The translations under genes and the position numbers were made by a program. DNA of 64,000 bases from Tolypeutes matacus (lineage: Eukaryota > Chordata > Mammalia > Cingulata > Chlamyphoridae): contig JAKSZT010054569.1 in assembly GCA_026826555.1 (NCBI GenBank), positions 4,732,066 to 4,796,065 of the forward strand. Reading direction: 5' to 3'. Within the stretch, counting starts at the first letter, position 1. Every line of letters begins with the position of its first letter. The notes under the pieces were generated by a model. The model was given only the letters and a program-made list of their open reading frames with translations. It made no database searches and was not told where the DNA came from. Positions 61,966 to 64,000 of this stretch are shown here, one piece after another.

Positions 61966-62151
61966 TTTTTTTTTTTTTTAGATTTTATTTATTTATTCAT
62001 TCATCCCCCCCCCCCTGCTGCTTGCGCTCGCCGGGTCAGCCAACCACGCCTTGCGGGCGGGCCCGCCCCCACCAGGAGGCCCCGGGAACCGAACCCGGTG
62101 CCCCCCATATGGCAAATGGGAGCCCCACCGATTGAGCCACAGCTGCTTCCC
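61966..62151 (-). mobile_element. Armadillo SINE in the L1 ORF2 region
   Basis: Reverse, near-consensus copy flanked by exact 14-bp duplications TCTCAGAGGATTTT (61952-61965 and 62152-62165). Confidence 0.93.
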
Positions 62152-63212
62152 TCTCAGAGGATTTTATCTTGAAAGTAAAATGACAATCCTAGAAAATGGG
62201 AAAAAATGTTTGGAAACTCCATATCCAATAAGGGTTTGATATCCAGAATATATTAAAAAAATTCTTCAACTCAATGAGAAGACAAGCAATCCAATTAAAA
62301 ATGGTCAAAAGACTTGAATAGACATTTCTCCAAAGAAAATACACAAATGGCCAGAAAGCACATGAAAAGATGCTCAACATCATTAGCCATTCAGGAAATG
62401 CAAATCAAAACCACAATAAGATGCCATTTCACATCCATTAGAATGGCTACTATTTAAAAAAAGAAAAAAAAAAGGAAAGAAAATTACAAGTGTTGGAGAG
62501 GATGTGAAGAAATAGGAACCCTCATTCCTTGTTGGTGGGAATGTAAAATGGTGCTGCCGCTGTAGAAGAAAGTTTGTTGGCTCCTCAGAGAATTAAGTAT
62601 AGAATTACTATAGGACCTGGCAATCCCACTTCTAGGTATACCCCAAAGAATTGAAAGCAAGGACTCGAACAGATATTTTCACTGATGTTTCTAGTGGCAT
62701 TATTCATGATTACCAAAAGATGGAAGCAAGCCAAGTGTCCATCAGCCCGTGAATGGATAAACAAAATGTGTTTATCCATTCACACAATGGAATGTTATTC
62801 AGCCATAAAAAGGAATGAAGTTCGGATACATGCAACAACATGGATGAACCTTGAAGACATCGTGTTGAGTGAAATAAGTCAGACACAAATGAACAAATAT
62901 TGCAAATGTTATATGATCTCACGCATATGAAGTTAATAGAATCTAAGCAAACTCATAGAGTCAGAATCTAGAATATAGGTTACCAGGGGACTGGGACTGG
63001 ATGGGACTGGGTAGGGATAGGGAGTGAAGGCTTAAAATGTACAGAGATTCTATTTGGTGTGATGGAAAAGATTGGGTTATGGATGGTGGTGATGGTAGCA
63101 CAACATTGTGAACATAACAGCACTGAATTATATATTTGAATGTGATTAAAAGAGGACATGTTAGATTGTATATATGGTGCTAGAATAAAAAAAAAAAATC
63201 CACGGAAGTGCT

Positions 63213-63400
63213 GGGAAGCAGATGTGGCTCAAGCAGTTTGATGTCCCCTTGCCACATGCAAGGTCCACGTTTGGTCCCCAGTGCCTCCTAAAAAAGAAGA
63301 AAAGAGCACACAAGGAACAGACACAGAGAGCAGACAGCTAGTGCAAACAATGGGGGGGTGGTGTGTAGAAATAAAAATAAATAAATCTTAAAAAAAAAAA
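63213..63400 (+). mobile_element. Armadillo SINE in the L1 3' UTR
   Basis: Head GGAAGCAGATGTGGCTCAAG, a divergent middle and a long A tail. Flanks AAATCCACGGAAGTGCT and AAATCCGTGGAAGTGCT form the target duplication. Confidence 0.9.
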
Positions 63401-63590
63401 AAAATCCGTGGAAGTGCTCGATACAGTGAATCCTAAGTTAAACCATGGACTATATATAGGTGATAGTACAATTATAAAAATATGCTTTCATCGGTTGCAG
63501 CACGTGTACCACACCAATGCAAGGTGTTAATAATAGTGTGGTAGAGGGGAATCTCTATGATTGTTCTGTAACCCCACAACTTCCCTAAGA

Positions 63591-64000
63591 GAGAGCGAGC
63601 GTTGGGTAAGTCAGTTACCGGAGGACTGCGGAAGAGCAGTGGCCTGCCATCAGGTGAGAGCCAGGAGAGGAGGGAACGTGCCTGTTTTGGTCACGATGGG
63701 CACCCAGTGAGGCAGCCAGGTGTATGGCAGGGAGTGAGAGTTCAGCTGAATCAATAGTTCTCCCAGACCCCGGCCTGCGCTGACCTGACTCCAACGTCAT
63801 TTCCCGGCTCCTGTCCGGGTGCAGCCCCTTCCTCAGGCCTAGCCTTAGAGAGGACCTTTCGCAAAGATTTTCATAGGGCTTTTTGAGAACAGGTGCCAAC
63901 AGTCTGTTGTGGCCAGGCTTCCCTTACATAAATTTCCCAGCAAAGCACCTGTTGGTTTTCCCAGGGCGGGGCACGTTCCTCCGCGCGCACACCCGCTGGG
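63591..64000. other. Unique sequence turning GC-rich at the window end
   Basis: No repeat was recognised after the L1 ends. CpG density rises towards 64000 (CCTCCGCGCGCACACCCGC). It may lead into a promoter, for which SLC30A3 is the syntenic candidate, but nothing here proves it. Confidence 0.35.

Larger units (their letters stand above)
57051..63590 (+). mobile_element. Long, degenerate L1 with several nested insertions
   Basis: L1 parts occur in order on the plus strand. An ORF1 remnant with GVPEGEEREKEAEGIF and PRHILIKLL is at about 57420-57650. An ORF2 endonuclease remnant with VGDFNIPLSIMDR and ECTFFSSTYESFSRIDH is at 59000-59540. More ORF2 with ISKLEELEKEEQNKSK follows at 60950-61140. 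Reverse-transcriptase code is internally deleted near 61490, and an ORF2 C-terminus and 3' UTR run from 62480 to 63590. Stops and frameshifts are frequent. Insertions sit at 57939, 59543, 60687, 61966 and 63213. It is not active. Confidence 0.75.

Overview
This is ordinary mammalian nuclear DNA with split genes, CpG-island promoters and about half its length in interspersed repeats. The most abundant short repeat is a tRNA-derived SINE. It has a 'GTGGCTCAAG' A-box-like head, a 'GGTTCGATTCC' B-box, a CATATGGGAGG block and an A-rich tail. I recognise this as the SINE family of armadillos (Dasypus, Xenarthra), so the most likely source is the nine-banded armadillo or a close relative.

Five protein-coding genes can be read exon by exon. 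They form the block known from human chromosome 2p23.3, here in reverse orientation: GTF3C2 (+, last seven exons, 6057-8806), MPV17 (+, coding 12889-22234, complete at 176 codons), UCN (+, coding 24044-24424, complete at 126 codons), TRIM54/MuRF3 (-, coding 25353-41392, all but the final codons resolved) and DNAJC5G (-, coding 43862-45328, complete at 173 codons). UCN and TRIM54 converge tail to tail, with poly(A) signals about 330 bp apart. CpG-rich islands sit at the MPV17 start (about 12.24-12.64 kb), across UCN and the TRIM54 3' end (about 23.6-25.8 kb), and upstream of DNAJC5G (about 46.0-46.6 kb). The human neighbour beyond DNAJC5G is SLC30A3; none of its coding exons is seen here.

Layout: 1-6 kb is a GTF3C2 intron filled with L1 and LTR pieces and one hAT element. 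6-9 kb holds the GTF3C2 exons and 3' UTR, 9-12 kb is intergenic, 12-22.5 kb is MPV17, and 23.6-24.6 kb is UCN. 24.9-41.5 kb is TRIM54; its introns carry an SLC35E3 retropseudogene and a second retrocopy of unknown origin. 43.8-46 kb is DNAJC5G. 46.6-63.6 kb has no recognisable gene and is dominated by L1 3' ends, SINEs, a solo LTR and one large multiply invaded L1. The last 400 bp are unique and become GC-rich.

The genes do not form one pathway. GTF3C2 is an RNA polymerase III factor, MPV17 an inner mitochondrial membrane protein, UCN a neuropeptide, TRIM54 a muscle ubiquitin ligase and microtubule protein, and DNAJC5G a cysteine-string co-chaperone. I found no new biological system. The most unusual items are the retrocopies, an unrecognised element with an L1-like tail nested inside an L1, and dimeric SINEs that moved as single units.
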